Origin: Eutrophomonas brisbanensis
GTDB lineage: Bacteria; Pseudomonadota; Gammaproteobacteria; Burkholderiales; Eutrophovitaceae
Length of the DNA: 64,000 bases
Direction: 5' to 3'
Assembly: GCA_038141705.1 (NCBI GenBank)
Contig: JAYQIQ010000004.1
Coordinates: forward strand, 868,001-932,000
The position numbers and the translations under genes were made by a program. The notes beneath the pieces are model-generated. The model saw only the letters and a list, made by a program, of their open reading frames with translations, had not been told where the DNA came from and searched no databases. The stretch's first letter is position 1; every line of letters starts with the position of its first letter. Shown here piece after piece: positions 55,180 to 63,849 of this stretch.

Positions 55180-56687
55180 TTATCTAACCCAATCGTCACT
55201 AAACATTTTTCTTAGCTCAGCTTTTTGAACTTTACCCATTGCATTGCGCGGCAGGTCATCAAGAAAATGTATTGTCTTCGGCACCTTGTAAGGGGCCAGT
55301 TGCGATTGGGTCTTGGCCATTATCTGAGCCACACCTAAGTCGCTTCCAGACTCTAAAATCACCCCGGCCGTAACTGCCTCTCCAAAATCAGGATGTGGCA
55401 CACCAATAACTGCGGATTCTTTTATTCCATCAATTGCATCTATCACCAATTCAATTTCTTTTGGATAGACATTAAAACCACCAGAAATAATTAGGTCCTT
55501 ACTTCTTCCTACGATCGATAAATAACCATCGCTATCCCACTCGCCGATATCTCCCGTTTTAAACCAACCATCTGCTGTAAATTCTTCCTTTGTTTTTTCC
55601 AGGTTATTCCAATAACCCGAAAAACATTTGGGCCCGTTATTTGTACATGTCCCTTTGCACCATCTTGAGTAACATTTCCATCGTCATCGGTAATACGTAC
55701 CTTCACTCCAGGTAAAGGACAACCTACTGTTCCGGGTTTTCTCTCTCCTTTATATGGGTTACTCGTAATCATTCCTGCCTCTGACATACCGTATCTTTCT
55801 AGGATCCGATGTCCAGTTTTCGCCTCGAAAAGAGTATGAGTTTCCTCAAGTAGTGGTGCAGAACCTGAAATAAAAAGTCTCATTTTCGTGACGAGTTCTG
55901 GTGTTAATCTTTTATCGCCTAGCATCCGGGTATAAAAAGTTGGAACTCCCATCAAAACAGTAGCCGTTGGCAATGCATTCATTATCTTATCTAAATCAAA
56001 TCGTTCGTGCCAAATAATCGTAGCCCCCGAGGTAAGCGCACAATGGTTAGCGACAAATAATCCGTGCACGTGAAAAATCGGCAACGCGTGAATCAACATG
56101 TCTGCGTCAGAAAATCTCCAAAGATTTATCAAGGCATCAGCATTAGTGATCAAATTTTCATGCGTCACCATCGCACCTTTGCTACGCCCAGTAGTTCCGG
56201 AAGTGTAAATAATGACAGCGGTATCGCTGCTATTCGTCGCTACAATCTCGGACTCGTCAGACGCGTGCTGTACTAAACTCTGAAATCGGCTCGGCTCTAC
56301 CGCCCCTAGAGTCTCTGACTGTATATTTATCGATTCACAAAAAGATTTGATTTTTCCAGAAGGCTCGCGAGACGTTATAAATAATTTTGGTCTAGCGTCT
56401 TCAAGGAAATACTGTAACTCCTCATCGCGGTAACTGGTATTTAGCGGCACAAAAATCACACCGGTGCGAAGACACGCCAAGTATAAGAGTAGCGCCTCTA
56501 TGCTTTTATCCGCTTGGCTAACCACTCGATCACCAACATTTACACCAGACAGGATAAGAGCATGGCTATACCTCGCTACGAGTTTATCTAATTCTGTATA
56601 CGTAACTGAGCTTTTATTTCCCAAAAGGATCGCTGTTTTCTGAGGATATCGTTTGCACGTATCACTAATTTTTTTATAAAAATTCAT
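55180..56687 (-). CDS. matB: Malonyl-CoA synthetase (MatB-like), frame broken once
   Basis: Activates malonate with CoA and ATP. ANL-superfamily motifs: IIYTSGTTGRSKGAMVTHEN (A3), ALPIFHVHGLFVA, RYGMSEAGM (A5), GWFKTGDIG and RSKDLIISGGFNVYPKEIE (A8-A10, with catalytic Lys in the missing tail frame). KSIEALLLYLACLRTGVIFV and LNTSYRDEELQYFLEDARP are typical of MatB. One T is missing in the run at 55620-55624 (A5 on plus). Corrected length is 502 residues, the normal MatB size. It is the last gene of the liv-M20-carboxyltransferase operon. Confidence 0.88.
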
Positions 56688-56720
56688 CTTTGAATAGGCT
56701 TATTATTTTTTGGCACACTT

Positions 56721-57833
56721 TCAAGCTGACTCGATAGCGTCAACGATCCCAAAATGTTTCGCCACTTCTAACGATTCCACTTGTTGCTGCGAATTCAAGA
56801 CTTTCCTAGTTGACGAATCCGGCAGGACTCGAATACGCGCATTCGGCCTGGCCACGACCCGATTTGCTGCAGCCGCAAGCGCAACATAGATAGCGCCAGA
56901 TATACTTCCGGTGATCGTCACCTTTACATAAAGCCCCTCTTTGACTTTTTGCCTCAAAATCACAGCAAGGTATGCAATGTATTCGGATAAAAATAGTTGC
57001 TCCTCCTCCAACGAAACCTTTTGCCCATCACAGTCCACGTCGATATTGATTTCACCCTCCTCACGCTGCTTACTGAGCCACTCTGCTAGCTGAAAACATT
57101 CGATAGAACCTACGGGACCACCAAATCCGAACGTCAACGAGCTAGCGGTTACATCTAATGCGTTGAATTTACCAACATGCCTCACGAGACGTAATCGTAA
57201 ACTCTCTTGCCAACCTTCAATCGATTGAGCTTTAAGTGGATAAGTAACAAGTAAATTTTCTAGCAATTCAACTCGACTTGCTCCGGCTTCAAATATGGAA
57301 CACAACTCGTTTCTGTGGCGCTCTCTTGCGGAAATGATCAAGGAAATTGAATCAGTCGCTGTATCACGCACTGAAACGTTCGAGATATCAGCGTTTTTTA
57401 AGATGCGTGGGCCAGATATCGCGATCCGACTTGTCTCGCTAGCCGCGAGGACACCACTCAGTGCGGCCATAACACTAGCCCCACCAAAACAGTTTCCCTC
57501 GACGACCGATATGAGCGGAAGCCCAGCGATACGATAGTCAACGGCAGATCTAAACATACGGGTAAATGCGCTAAGGCCTTTCAAACCATCCGTGATACGC
57601 GCTCCAGCAGAATCTATTATGAAAATTACAGGAGAACGCTGTGAAAGTGCTTCTGCAAAAGACTCGTCAAGTGCCTTCGACTCCCCTACGCCGATACTAC
57701 CCTTGATCTCATTTGGATCAGTTAGCATCACCATGCACCCCTGATCGTTTAAGCTCAGCACTGCCCGCTCAGCACAACCGACCTTACAAAGTTCACGCAG
57801 CGATCTTTTCTTGAAATAACTAAGGAGTCGCAC
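56721..57833 (-). CDS. Short fused malonate decarboxylase beta/gamma-like carboxyltransferase
   Basis: A 370-residue protein with two crotonase-fold halves. The N-half (IFIIDSAGARITDGLKGLSA, EGNCFGGASVMAALSGVLAA) resembles MdcD or the AccD C-part. The C-half (VKVTITGSISGAIYVALAAA, ARIRVLPDSSTRKVL) resembles MdcE. Known MdcD plus MdcE total over 500 residues, so this is shorter, and the AccD zinc finger is absent. Partners MdcA and MdcC are not here. It lies between the M20 hydrolase and matB. I infer action on malonyl-CoA or malonyl groups, with moderate certainty on the fold. Confidence 0.72.
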   Translation of the reverse strand: MRLLSYFKKRSLRELCKVGCAERAVLSLNDQGCMVMLTDPNEIKGSIGVGESKALDESFAEALSQRSPVIFIIDSAGARITDGLKGLSAFTRMFRSAVDYRIAGLPLISVVEGNCFGGASVMAALSGVLAASETSRIAISGPRILKNADISNVSVRDTATDSISLIISARERHRNELCSIFEAGASRVELLENLLVTYPLKAQSIEGWQESLRLRLVRHVGKFNALDVTASSLTFGFGGPVGSIECFQLAEWLSKQREEGEINIDVDCDGQKVSLEEEQLFLSEYIAYLAVILRQKVKEGLYVKVTITGSISGAIYVALAAAANRVVARPNARIRVLPDSSTRKVLNSQQQVESLEVAKHFGIVDAIESA

Positions 57834-57857
57834 TATTACTCTCGCTACTAAAAAGAA

Positions 57858-58979
57858 CTACACTTCACACCAATCCTTAATGATATCTTTGTAGAGAGCT
57901 ACAGCTGCTTCGACTCTTTCAATGACACAGTATTCATCTGTTTTATGCGCCATATGAAGTTCACCTGGGCCCAAGATTAAAGTCGGCGGCGAGCCATACG
58001 CCGGAGTAAGCGCAGCCGCATCAGTAAAGTACGTTCCAATCTTCGGTTCCGGTCGTCCGCCAAGATATGGGGCTGTCAGATCTAACACGCGCTGAATCCA
58101 TGGGTCCTCAGGTTCAGAGTAAACACTTTCAAGGTCTATGAATGTCTCGAGCTCAACCTCTGGTCCTAAACATTTATGCAAATCATTCCGTATGCTGTCA
58201 TGCCCAGAGGTCGGCACACTCCTGATATCAATCGTTATTTTCGCTTCATCCGGTACTGAGTTGATGTTTAACCCCCCGTTGACCATTCCGACATTTAATG
58301 TGGCTTGCCCCATGAGCGGATGGGGCGGTGTAGAAAATTTGAAATGCTCAAGCGCTGTTATAGCTTTGGCCATTTTGTAAATCGCGTTGTCGCCAAGCTC
58401 TGGCATTGAACCGTGGGCAGTTACGCCTTTTGTTTTTGCATACAACCAAAACGCACCTTTGTGTCCAATATACGGAATATTCGAGCTCGGCTCGCCGACT
58501 AACACTGCTCCCGCACGTCCAAGTGCTCCTTGTTGTCGAACGAGATCAAATGCACCATCGCAGCCAACCTCTTCACCAGCCGTAATCACGAGCTCCAACC
58601 CCGGCGAAGTCTGAAGCTTATTGCCAAAAGAAATGGCCGCAGCCACCATTGCAGCTACTCCACTTTTCATATCACTGGTACCTCGGCCGTAGAGGCTACC
58701 GCTATCGGTTTCGCCAGCGAATGGATCCTTCGTCCATGGAGCTGCGCCCAACGGCACCGTGTCTATATGGCCAGTTAAGCACATGGGCTTTTTACTGCGA
58801 GATCCTCCGATTCGCGCAACCAAACTAGCCCGCCTATCACCGAGCGGATAATAAGAAACGTCAAAACCGGAATCGCTCAAAAGCTTACCTATCACCCTCG
58901 CGCAAGCCTCTTCATCGCCTGGCGGGTTTACGGTGTTCATTCGAACCAGTTGCTTCGTTAATTCGACTGCATCTACCAT
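57858..58979 (-). CDS. M20-family metallopeptidase/deacylase (ArgE/DapE type)
   Basis: A 373-residue dinuclear zinc amidohydrolase. LTGHIDTVPLG (His70 region), YGRGTSDMKSGVAAMVAA (bridging Asp), ITAGEEVGCDG (catalytic Glu then Glu ligand), VGEPSS (Asp/Glu ligand region) and ELHMAHKTDEYC (last His) complete the site. The lid domain (GHKGAFWLYAKTKGVTAHGS) is intact. Family members cleave acyl-amino acids or succinyl-diaminopimelate; operon context points to an N-acyl compound imported by Liv. ATG start is clear. Confidence 0.87.
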   Translation of the reverse strand: MVDAVELTKQLVRMNTVNPPGDEEACARVIGKLLSDSGFDVSYYPLGDRRASLVARIGGSRSKKPMCLTGHIDTVPLGAAPWTKDPFAGETDSGSLYGRGTSDMKSGVAAMVAAAISFGNKLQTSPGLELVITAGEEVGCDGAFDLVRQQGALGRAGAVLVGEPSSNIPYIGHKGAFWLYAKTKGVTAHGSMPELGDNAIYKMAKAITALEHFKFSTPPHPLMGQATLNVGMVNGGLNINSVPDEAKITIDIRSVPTSGHDSIRNDLHKCLGPEVELETFIDLESVYSEPEDPWIQRVLDLTAPYLGGRPEPKIGTYFTDAAALTPAYGSPPTLILGPGELHMAHKTDEYCVIERVEAAVALYKDIIKDWCEV

Positions 58980-59006
58980 TGTCTTCTCCTCGCTGGGTGT
59001 GCCAGC

Positions 59007-59720
59007 CTAACCTCCAAAGTACGCTGCTTTAAGCGCATCACTTTCTCGCAAAGTTTCAGTATTGCCCGATGTAATAATTTTACCTTGTGCCAGCACATGT
59101 CCTACGTGGGAAATGGCGAGGGTTTGCCTAACATTTTGCTCTACCAGCAACACACTTATACCCTGCCCATTTATCTCTTGAATAACTCGAAAGTTTTCCT
59201 TTACAAATAACGGCGATAAACCAAGAGAGGGTTCATCAAAAATTATCAATTCTGGATTGCCCATTAATCCTCGCGCAATCGTCAACATCGCCTGCTCACC
59301 GCCGGACATCGTTCCGGCTAACTGACCAACGCGCTCCTTCAATTTCGGGAAAATTGTAAATGCGTAATCTAGTCGCTCTGATATATCTGACTTGCTCTCA
59401 TTAAGATAGCCGCCCATTCGCAGGTTTTCTAAAACCGTCATTGAGGGAAATACGCGTCTACCTTCGGGTACGCAGGTTATGCCCAATCTCGCTATTTCAT
59501 GAGTTGGCCACCCGGTTATTTCTGTCGATTTAAAAAATACTTTTCCTGACCTGATTGGGTTAAGCCCCAACAACGTTCGGATCAATGTTGTCTTACCAGC
59601 ACCATTAGCCCCCAATAAGCAGGTGATCTCTCCTTCCGCCACATCGAGAGAGACCCCCGCCAAAACATCCGCCTCGTCGTAACCACTAACAGTATTTTCG
59701 ATCTTTAAAAGAGGCGTCAT
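59007..59720 (-). CDS. livF: Branched-chain amino acid-type ABC transporter ATPase LivF
   Basis: Second ATPase of the Liv transporter. 237 residues. Walker A GANGAGKTTLIRTLLGL, signature TMSGGEQAMLTIARGL, Walker B ELIIFDEPSLGLSP and switch VLLVEQNVRQTLAISH are all present. VPEGRRVFPSMTVLENLRMG is a LivF hallmark. It is the last transporter gene; the M20 gene follows after 27 bp. Confidence 0.93.
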   Translation of the reverse strand: MTPLLKIENTVSGYDEADVLAGVSLDVAEGEITCLLGANGAGKTTLIRTLLGLNPIRSGKVFFKSTEITGWPTHEIARLGITCVPEGRRVFPSMTVLENLRMGGYLNESKSDISERLDYAFTIFPKLKERVGQLAGTMSGGEQAMLTIARGLMGNPELIIFDEPSLGLSPLFVKENFRVIQEINGQGISVLLVEQNVRQTLAISHVGHVLAQGKIITSGNTETLRESDALKAAYFGG

Positions 59721-59726
59721 TACTTT

Positions 59727-60497
59727 TTACTCCTCTCCCAGATAAGCAGTTTTAACCAATGGATCTTGAGAAACAATCTGGTATTCGCCCTCAGCAATTT
59801 TCTTGCCGTAATTCAGAACGACACAACGATTTGTCACTCGATCTATCACACCCATTTCATGTTCGATCAATACTATTGCCAACGACGGAGAGCGCTCTTT
59901 CCACGTCAACAGATCCTCCATGAGCATTCGGGTCTCTTCATGTGTCATACCAGCAGACGGCTCATCTAATAATAGAATTCTCGGCTGACTGATGAGCGCT
60001 CGACAAACCTCGATGCGCCTGCGGTCTATCATGGACAACGTGGATACAGGACTAAGTAAAGTTCCGACTAACCTGGGGTTAAATTGGGATAACAGATCAC
60101 TACAACGAGATAATTCTTCGTCAACTTTTTTTCTCAGGCCTGCCCTTTTAAAAATATTCCACCAAAGATTAGTATTAAGCCCTCGCTGACTTCCAACTAT
60201 TAAATTATCGAAAACCGATAACGAAGGGACAAGTCGCAAACGTTGGAACGTCCGAGTAACCCCAACTTCATACATTGCTTGAGGTGAGGCTTTTGTTACA
60301 TCATTCCCATCAACTGACACGCTTCCAAATTGTGGTTTATAAATTCCCGTGAGCGCGTTGAAGAAGGTTGTTTTACCAGAACCGTTAGGTCCGATGAGCC
60401 CCACAAAATCCCCCTCAGAAAGGGAAAAACTAAACTCATCAAGCGCCCTCAGTCCGCCAAAGGAAACCGTGAGTCGATCGACCGAGAGCAAACTCAC
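59727..60497 (-). CDS. livG: Branched-chain amino acid-type ABC transporter ATPase LivG
   Basis: First ATPase of the transporter. 256 residues. Walker A GPNGSGKTTFFNALTG and Walker B RILLLDEPSAGMTHEE are normal, as are VTRTFQRLRLVPSLSVFDN and VLIEHEMGVIDRVTNRCVVL. The signature, usually LSxGQ, reads LSMIDRRRIEVCRALI; this variant exists in some Liv-like ATPases. Start overlaps livM by 4 bp. Confidence 0.92.
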   Translation of the reverse strand: MSLLSVDRLTVSFGGLRALDEFSFSLSEGDFVGLIGPNGSGKTTFFNALTGIYKPQFGSVSVDGNDVTKASPQAMYEVGVTRTFQRLRLVPSLSVFDNLIVGSQRGLNTNLWWNIFKRAGLRKKVDEELSRCSDLLSQFNPRLVGTLLSPVSTLSMIDRRRIEVCRALISQPRILLLDEPSAGMTHEETRMLMEDLLTWKERSPSLAIVLIEHEMGVIDRVTNRCVVLNYGKKIAEGEYQIVSQDPLVKTAYLGEE

Positions 60498-61654
60498 TTC
60501 TTCACCCCCAAGCTTGGATAATATCTTCTGGCCCCTCTAGGCATGATTCCTGAGGGCTTAAATCTAAGAATTAGGATGACGACTATTCCAAAAATCAGAA
60601 GCCGATATTCTTGTATTAGCTGAAGCTTTTCGGGTAAAACAACAACGAGGAATGCGGCGGGGATAACACTAAAAACATTTCCTAAGCCGCCGAGAAGCAC
60701 AATCGAAACTAATACCAAGGAATCTGCAAAGTTAAAACTAGCTGGCGCGATAAAGCCCGACATTGACGCGTAAATCGACCCAGCTAGTCCAGCAAAAAAA
60801 TTTCCCAACGTAAATGCAAGTATTTTCCAACTTGGCGGATAGATACCAAAGGAGGCTGCTGCAATCTCATCGTGGCGCACCATATCCATGTTGAGCCCAA
60901 CCCAGGAGTTTTCCATACGGCGAACAAAAACAAAGGCCACCAGGCACAACACTAGGGCTAGTATTGCGTAGGTAACATAAAAAGAGCCTGTGCCAAGCAT
61001 TCCAAGATTAATGTTTTCGTTAAAAGACAAACCGAATACACTTATTCCATCTACCTTTAATCCTTGTGGCCCACCGAGCGTATCGTTAACTTCCAGAAAT
61101 GTTCGGAATAGGACTCCAAAAGCGATAGTAATTAAGGCGGCGTAATGCCCCTTAGTCCTAAGAATTGGCAAAATAAGAATCGAACCAATTACAGCAGCTA
61201 CCAACCCACTGGCAACTATTATTAGAAAATCTGGAATGGCAGCGTATTGGTATAGCACCGCAGTCGTGTATGCGCCAATCCCAAAAAAAGCGATGCCAGC
61301 AAAATTAACGAGGCCTACAAAACCAAATTGAGCGGTCAGGCCAAAACACACCGTGATGTATAGCAACACGGTGGTCAACATTAAGAGGGCGAAGTGCTCG
61401 GAGCGCAGGGCGAAAATTATGACTACCGCTGCGACAAAAAATACGGAGATTGAAAACTTTGGTTTTTGTAAACATGTTTCTTGAGCTCTCTCTATCAAAT
61501 TTTTTCTTCGAGACACCAGCATCGCTAATACTGCGAGACCAACAACGAGAACAATCTCCCATGATCGCTCTAGGTGTAAGAAAAAATAAATAAACAATCC
61601 AGCGATAGTTGCCAAGATCGTGATCAAAAAATGTCCCTTTACAAAGTTGGCCAT
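60494..61654 (-). CDS. livM: Branched-chain amino acid-type ABC permease LivM
   Basis: Inner-membrane permease of 386 residues with about ten helices, including an N-terminal extension of two to three helices before the conserved domain. LTAQFGFVGLVNFAGIAFFG, ILRTKGHYAALITIAFGVLF, ENSWVGLNMDMVRHDEIAAA and FAGLAGSIYASMSGFIAPAS are LivM motifs. Start 3 bp after livH. Forms the pore with LivH. Confidence 0.93.
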   Translation of the reverse strand: MANFVKGHFLITILATIAGLFIYFFLHLERSWEIVLVVGLAVLAMLVSRRKNLIERAQETCLQKPKFSISVFFVAAVVIIFALRSEHFALLMLTTVLLYITVCFGLTAQFGFVGLVNFAGIAFFGIGAYTTAVLYQYAAIPDFLIIVASGLVAAVIGSILILPILRTKGHYAALITIAFGVLFRTFLEVNDTLGGPQGLKVDGISVFGLSFNENINLGMLGTGSFYVTYAILALVLCLVAFVFVRRMENSWVGLNMDMVRHDEIAAASFGIYPPSWKILAFTLGNFFAGLAGSIYASMSGFIAPASFNFADSLVLVSIVLLGGLGNVFSVIPAAFLVVVLPEKLQLIQEYRLLIFGIVVILILRFKPSGIMPRGARRYYPSLGVKK

Positions 61655-61657
61655 TTC

Positions 61658-62572
61658 CTAAACCCGCTCTTCGTTTCGTTCTGCAAGAAGTCCTGTTGGG
61701 CGCCATGCCATCAACATAATCACAACAGCAAATGCAAAGACATCTTTGTACGCCGGCACTGCGAACCAAACTGCGCCTACCGTTTGTAGCGCTGCAAATA
61801 AAAATCCCCCTGCTATTGCTCCATACAGACTACCTAGACCGCCCAAGACCGCGGAACTAAAACCGATCAAACCAAGCATCAAACCCATCGCAAAATTTAT
61901 CTCTTGATAATAAAGTCCCGTACTAATTCCACCCACCGCGGCAAGAGCCGACCCCAATGCAAACGTCAGCAGCACTACCGTTTTAAAATTCACGCCCATT
62001 AAGCGGGCAGTCTCCTCATCTTGGGCTACTGCCCTGATGGCTAATCCAAACTTGGTTTTTTGTATGAAAAGTTGTGTGAGAATAATAGCCACGATTCCTA
62101 GCAACACGATGATGCAGCTATCAAGTCGAAGCGTCAGATTACCAAACTCAAACGCGTTATCGGGAAGGAGTTTAGGGAACGGTTTAGGGTTGGATCCGCT
62201 GGGATAGAAAAGCCTAACCGATTCTCTTATTACAGTGCCAAACATCAACGTTATCAGTAACGTATTGAGTTGCGGTGCACCTCTGAGTGGCAGCACCAGA
62301 AACTTACAAACTATCGCCCCAACAAATGCCATGCCAGCTATACCTGCTACGAAAACCAAGATTAGTGCCATACCGGGTGCAACACCGATATCGCTTAATC
62401 CCAAATAAGTAGCAAGGGCCGTAAACGCTCCAAGCATCAAGACATCGCCATGCGAAAACTTTATTACATCTAATACTCCGAAGAATAAAGTGAAGCCCAC
62501 TGCGACTAACGCATAGATCACTCCTAGCACCAAGCCGTTTACAAAAAATTGAGCTAAGAATCCGAGATCCAA
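61658..62572 (-). CDS. livH: Branched-chain amino acid-type ABC permease LivH
   Basis: Inner-membrane permease of 304 residues with about eight helices. FVNGLVLGVIYALVAVGFTL, GVLDVIKFSHGDVLMLGAF, LAIRAVAQDEETARLMGVNF and GFSSAVLGGLGSLYGAIAGG are LivH signatures. It starts 12 bp after livK. Confidence 0.94.
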   Translation of the reverse strand: MDLGFLAQFFVNGLVLGVIYALVAVGFTLFFGVLDVIKFSHGDVLMLGAFTALATYLGLSDIGVAPGMALILVFVAGIAGMAFVGAIVCKFLVLPLRGAPQLNTLLITLMFGTVIRESVRLFYPSGSNPKPFPKLLPDNAFEFGNLTLRLDSCIIVLLGIVAIILTQLFIQKTKFGLAIRAVAQDEETARLMGVNFKTVVLLTFALGSALAAVGGISTGLYYQEINFAMGLMLGLIGFSSAVLGGLGSLYGAIAGGFLFAALQTVGAVWFAVPAYKDVFAFAVVIMLMAWRPTGLLAERNEERV

Positions 62573-62584
62573 ACTAAACTCTTA

Positions 62585-63739
62585 TTATCTTGTTAAGCGC
62601 TTAGCACCGGCGGCATAGGCGCTATCTTCCCACACGGTCCATTTGCCATCTTGGATTACATATTTTGTTATTACGGCAACCGTATTTTGCCCATGATCAT
62701 CAAAACTAATTTTTCCAATAATCGAATCGTGATCGTTGGTAGCGTTAAGCTCAGCCATCACGGCAATACGGTCGGGCCCAACCTTCTCTACTGCATCCAT
62801 AATTAGGTTGGCGGCCGCGAAAGAAAATGCACCGTAAGCCTCAGGTGGTTCGTTAAAATTCGCTTCGGTATACTTTTCTATAAACACTGCGCCCCCTGGT
62901 AATTTTTCAGTTGGAGCGCCCTCTCGAAACGCTAAGACTCCCTCCGCCAAATCTCCTGCCCCCTCGATGAATGCATCAGACACAATTCCAGACGTTCCCT
63001 GGAACACTTGATCCATAGCTAGTTTTTCCATCTGGGCTCTGATGCGAACCCCGGTTGGGGCTAATCCGCCAAAATAAATCACGTCTGGGTTTAGTCTCTT
63101 TATTTGAGTTAATTCCGCCGTAAAATCCTGCTGTTCTGCATTCACTGCAAAAGTACCCAATATTTTTCCGCCAAGAGGACTTAACGATTTTGAGAAATAC
63201 TCGTTATGCCCCTTTCCATAATCCGTCGTGTCATGAATTACAGCCCAGGTTTTATAACCACGCTCAATCATAAAGTTCGCGGCAACTTCATTTTGATTAA
63301 TCATGGTTCCGTTAACTCGATGGATTTCTTTGTAATCGTTTGCATAAGTGATGTCAGGTAACACTGCCCCCCAAACCACCACTGGTAAACCAAACTTGTG
63401 ATAGATGTCTACCGTTCCCATCGCAACCGCGGAGCAGTAGTGCGTTACACCCGCTATTACTGTCGGATCTGCGGAAGCCTTTGTTGCAACCTGGACGCCA
63501 ATGTTAGGCTTACATTCATCATCTAGAGGAACCAACTCATAGGAATATTTACTCTGCCCAGAAGCATTACGAAGCCTCACTGCCAACTCCGCGGAATTTC
63601 TGCCTCCTAAACCACCAGCGGATACTCCACCAGTTAAAGGCCCTATAAAGGTAATCTTTACTTTATTTGAGCTATCCGAACAACCAATTAAAGTCGCTAA
63701 AAAAGCCATTAGAAGGATTTTCACAATCACTTTATTCAT
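62585..63739 (-). CDS. livK: Periplasmic solute-binding lipoprotein of the Liv transporter
   Basis: Captures the substrate for LivHMGF. The 384-residue protein has a lipoprotein signal (MNKVIVKILLMAFLATLIGC, Cys20). The type I periplasmic-binding fold shows ITFIGPLTGGVSAGGLGGR, VIAGVTHYCSAVAMGTVDIY, WAVIHDTTDYGKGHNEYF, DVIYFGGLAPTGVRIRAQM and a C-terminal VAVITKYVIQDGKWTVWEDS. Family members bind branched-chain amino acids, amides, urea or aromatic acids; the operon suggests an acyl conjugate. First gene of the operon; the 60 bp upstream contain a TATAAA -10 candidate (minus strand). Confidence 0.9.
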   Translation of the reverse strand: MNKVIVKILLMAFLATLIGCSDSSNKVKITFIGPLTGGVSAGGLGGRNSAELAVRLRNASGQSKYSYELVPLDDECKPNIGVQVATKASADPTVIAGVTHYCSAVAMGTVDIYHKFGLPVVVWGAVLPDITYANDYKEIHRVNGTMINQNEVAANFMIERGYKTWAVIHDTTDYGKGHNEYFSKSLSPLGGKILGTFAVNAEQQDFTAELTQIKRLNPDVIYFGGLAPTGVRIRAQMEKLAMDQVFQGTSGIVSDAFIEGAGDLAEGVLAFREGAPTEKLPGGAVFIEKYTEANFNEPPEAYGAFSFAAANLIMDAVEKVGPDRIAVMAELNATNDHDSIIGKISFDDHGQNTVAVITKYVIQDGKWTVWEDSAYAAGAKRLTR

Positions 63740-63801
63740 TCTGTTGCTCTCTTTCGAAGGATGAACGCTAGAGTTTATTTTTATAATTGATCATAACAGA
63801 C

Positions 63802-63834
63802 AAAAAAAAGAGCAGCCAAAAGCTGCTCTTTTTT
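63802..63834 (-). terminator. Bidirectional rho-independent terminator downstream of atpC
   Basis: AGAGCAGC and GCTGCTCT form a perfect 8-bp stem with a 5-base loop, flanked by A8 on one side and T6 on the other. On the minus strand it lies 15 bp past the atpC stop, ending the ATP synthase operon before the liv operon. Confidence 0.88.
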
Positions 63835-63849
63835 CAACTTGCGTTACTG

